DNA of 64,000 bases, from contig CATOSA010000060.1 of assembly GCA_951812315.1 (NCBI GenBank), positions 1 to 64,000 on the forward strand, read 5' to 3'. Under the pieces are notes generated by a model. It was not told the origin of the DNA. It did no database searches and was given only the letters and a program-made list of their open reading frames with translations. Made by a program: the position numbers and the translations under genes. Of the stretch, positions 62,665 to 64,000 are shown piece by piece (position 1 is the stretch's first letter; each line of letters opens with the position of its first letter). The DNA comes from an uncultured Burkholderiales bacterium (GTDB taxonomy: Bacteria > Pseudomonadota > Gammaproteobacteria > Burkholderiales > Eutrophovitaceae).

Positions 62665-63921
62665 GTGGATATTCAATCGTACATGCACACCGTTGGCCGC
62701 ACCGCGCGCGACGCCTCGAGGCAAATCGCGCGAGCGGACTCACGCGCCAAAGACACTGCCCTCGATGCAATGGCAACCGCGATCGAGCGTGACAGCGCGC
62801 GCTTGCTTGAAGCTAACGGCAAGGATGTTGACGCAGCCAAACGCAAGGGGCTCGAAGCGGCCATGGTCGATCGCCTCAGCCTCAACCAGAAAGGCATCGC
62901 GGCAATGGCGGAAGGATTGCGCCAGATCGCCCGGTTACCGGATCCAATTGGCGAGATCAGCGATATGCGTTATCGGCCGACCGGCATCCAGGTGGGCCGC
63001 ATGCGCGTCCCGCTGGGCGTCATCGGGATCATCTATGAATCGCGCCCGAACGTAACCGCAGATGCGGCCGGGCTGTGTCTGAAAGCGGGCAATGCGGCGA
63101 TCCTGCGTGGCGGCTCGGAAGCGATTCACTCGAATCAGGCGATCGGTGCCTGTGTGCACGAAGGCTTACGCGCCGCCGGCTTGCCCGAAGATGCCCTGCA
63201 GGTGATTGAAACGACCGATCGTGCGGCGGTTGGCGAGCTGATTACCATGCGCGAGCACGTCGACATCATCGTCCCGCGGGGCGGCAAGGGCCTGATCGAA
63301 CGGGTGTCCAGCGAATCGCGCATTCCGGTGTTGAAGCACCTCGATGGCGTGTGTCACGTCTATATCGACAGTCGCGCTGACCCCGACAAAGCCATCCGTA
63401 TCGCTGACAACGCCAAAACGCAACGTTACGGAACCTGTAATACGCTTGAAACGCTGCTGGTGCACCGGGAGATTGCGCCGGACGTTTTACCCAGGCTCGC
63501 AACGATATATCTTGAGAAAGGCGTGGAATTGCGCGGCGACGAAGATGCCCGCGCGCTGGTGCCGGAAATGATTTCCGCGTCGGAGGAAGACTGGTTTACG
63601 GAATATCTCGCGGCAGTGCTTGCCGTTCGCATTGTCGACAGTATGGACGATGCAATCGAGCACATTACGAAATACGGGTCGCAGCACACCGATACCATCG
63701 TCACGGAAGACTGGACGAAGGCACGCCGTTTTCTTCGCGAAGTCGACTCCAGTTCCGTAATGGTCAATGCCTCGACCCGATTTGCCGATGGATTTGAATA
63801 CGGGCTCGGCGCCGAGATTGGAATTTCGACCGACAAGTTGCACGCGCGCGGCCCGGTCGGACTGGAAGGGCTAACGTCTCTGAAGTGGATCGTATTTGGT
63901 GACGGGCATGTGCGCAGCTGA
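62665..63921 (+). CDS. proA: Gamma-glutamyl phosphate reductase
   Basis: This 418-residue enzyme uses GTG 62665 (ATG 62683 is the alternative). It has [40 protein letters not shown], the catalytic Cys258 in [18 protein letters not shown], and [20 protein letters not shown] with [20 protein letters not shown]. These are the ProA signatures. It makes glutamate-5-semialdehyde for proline synthesis in the cytoplasm. ProB is not in the window and the right edge is reached 79 bp later. Confidence 0.97.
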   Translation: MDIQSYMHTVGRTARDASRQIARADSRAKDTALDAMATAIERDSARLLEANGKDVDAAKRKGLEAAMVDRLSLNQKGIAAMAEGLRQIARLPDPIGEISDMRYRPTGIQVGRMRVPLGVIGIIYESRPNVTADAAGLCLKAGNAAILRGGSEAIHSNQAIGACVHEGLRAAGLPEDALQVIETTDRAAVGELITMREHVDIIVPRGGKGLIERVSSESRIPVLKHLDGVCHVYIDSRADPDKAIRIADNAKTQRYGTCNTLETLLVHREIAPDVLPRLATIYLEKGVELRGDEDARALVPEMISASEEDWFTEYLAAVLAVRIVDSMDDAIEHITKYGSQHTDTIVTEDWTKARRFLREVDSSSVMVNASTRFADGFEYGLGAEIGISTDKLHARGPVGLEGLTSLKWIVFGDGHVRS

Positions 63922-64000
63922 ACGACCGTACTGGTAATCTGCGCATTCGACAACGCCGCATCCTGAAATCAAGGACAATAAGAAGCTAACGAATACGCGA

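Overview
The window looks like chromosomal DNA of an uncultured gammaproteobacterium. Support comes from a moderately GC-rich base composition and gene types common in that group: a UbiK-type BMFP protein, ComM/YifB, an AsmA-type protein, a TIGR02001-type outer-membrane protein, glnK-amtB behind an NtrC/sigma-54 promoter, and gshB followed by a regulatory PTS. Species cannot be named from sequence alone. No rRNA, tRNA or CRISPR array was recognised.

Layout. 1-1.9 kb: a PQQ dehydrogenase cut by the left edge and a small lipoprotein. 2.4-6.1 kb: a dead DUF1761 gene, then a SnoaL-like protein and three exported proteins (COG4798-like methyltransferase, GlcG/HbpS, NHL propeller). 6.2-14.8 kb: a CYTH protein and a set of small-molecule enzymes (quinone reductase, enolase-superfamily dehydratase, acyl-CoA ligase, FAH-family hydrolase, TauD-type dioxygenase, ThDP enzyme) that may form a catabolic pathway. 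15-21.2 kb: AsmA (frameshifted), a TAXI receptor, MscS (nonsense). 21.8-31.6 kb: a surface-glycan locus (sugar C-methyltransferase, 3-aminosugar transaminase, GT2, WxcM-like fusion, GtrA, a broken polytopic protein, another methyltransferase) invaded by a decayed IS3-family element. 32-41.8 kb: a lipoprotein, DUF2277, a PAS-repeat GGDEF/EAL protein (broken), a methyltransferase, MgtE and an amidase. 41.9-45.4 kb: two paralogous zinc-peptidase-like proteins around a DUF2214 membrane gene. 45.5-49.3 kb: metH with a candidate SAM-responsive leader. 49.6-56.8 kb: SMI1-like lipoprotein, GFA protein, VIT1-type transporter, comM, ubiK, a broken outer-membrane protein, glnK-amtB. 57-63.9 kb: PhyH, gshB, EIIA-Man, HPr, EI, holA, proA.

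Working together. The last block is a phosphotransfer chain (EI to HPr to EIIA) with no sugar permease, so it is probably regulatory. glnK-amtB is a nitrogen-starvation unit. The 21.8-26.5 kb genes would make and export a 3-amino-3,6-dideoxy sugar.

Two things stand out. First, the metH leader has a SAM-II-like core whose conserved GCUAAAGC is exactly complementary to the loop side of the following terminator. Second, eight genes carry in-frame stops or single-base frameshifts while otherwise well conserved, which means either recent gene decay or consensus error. TAG, TAA and TGA all occur as ordinary gene ends, so a changed genetic code is unlikely.
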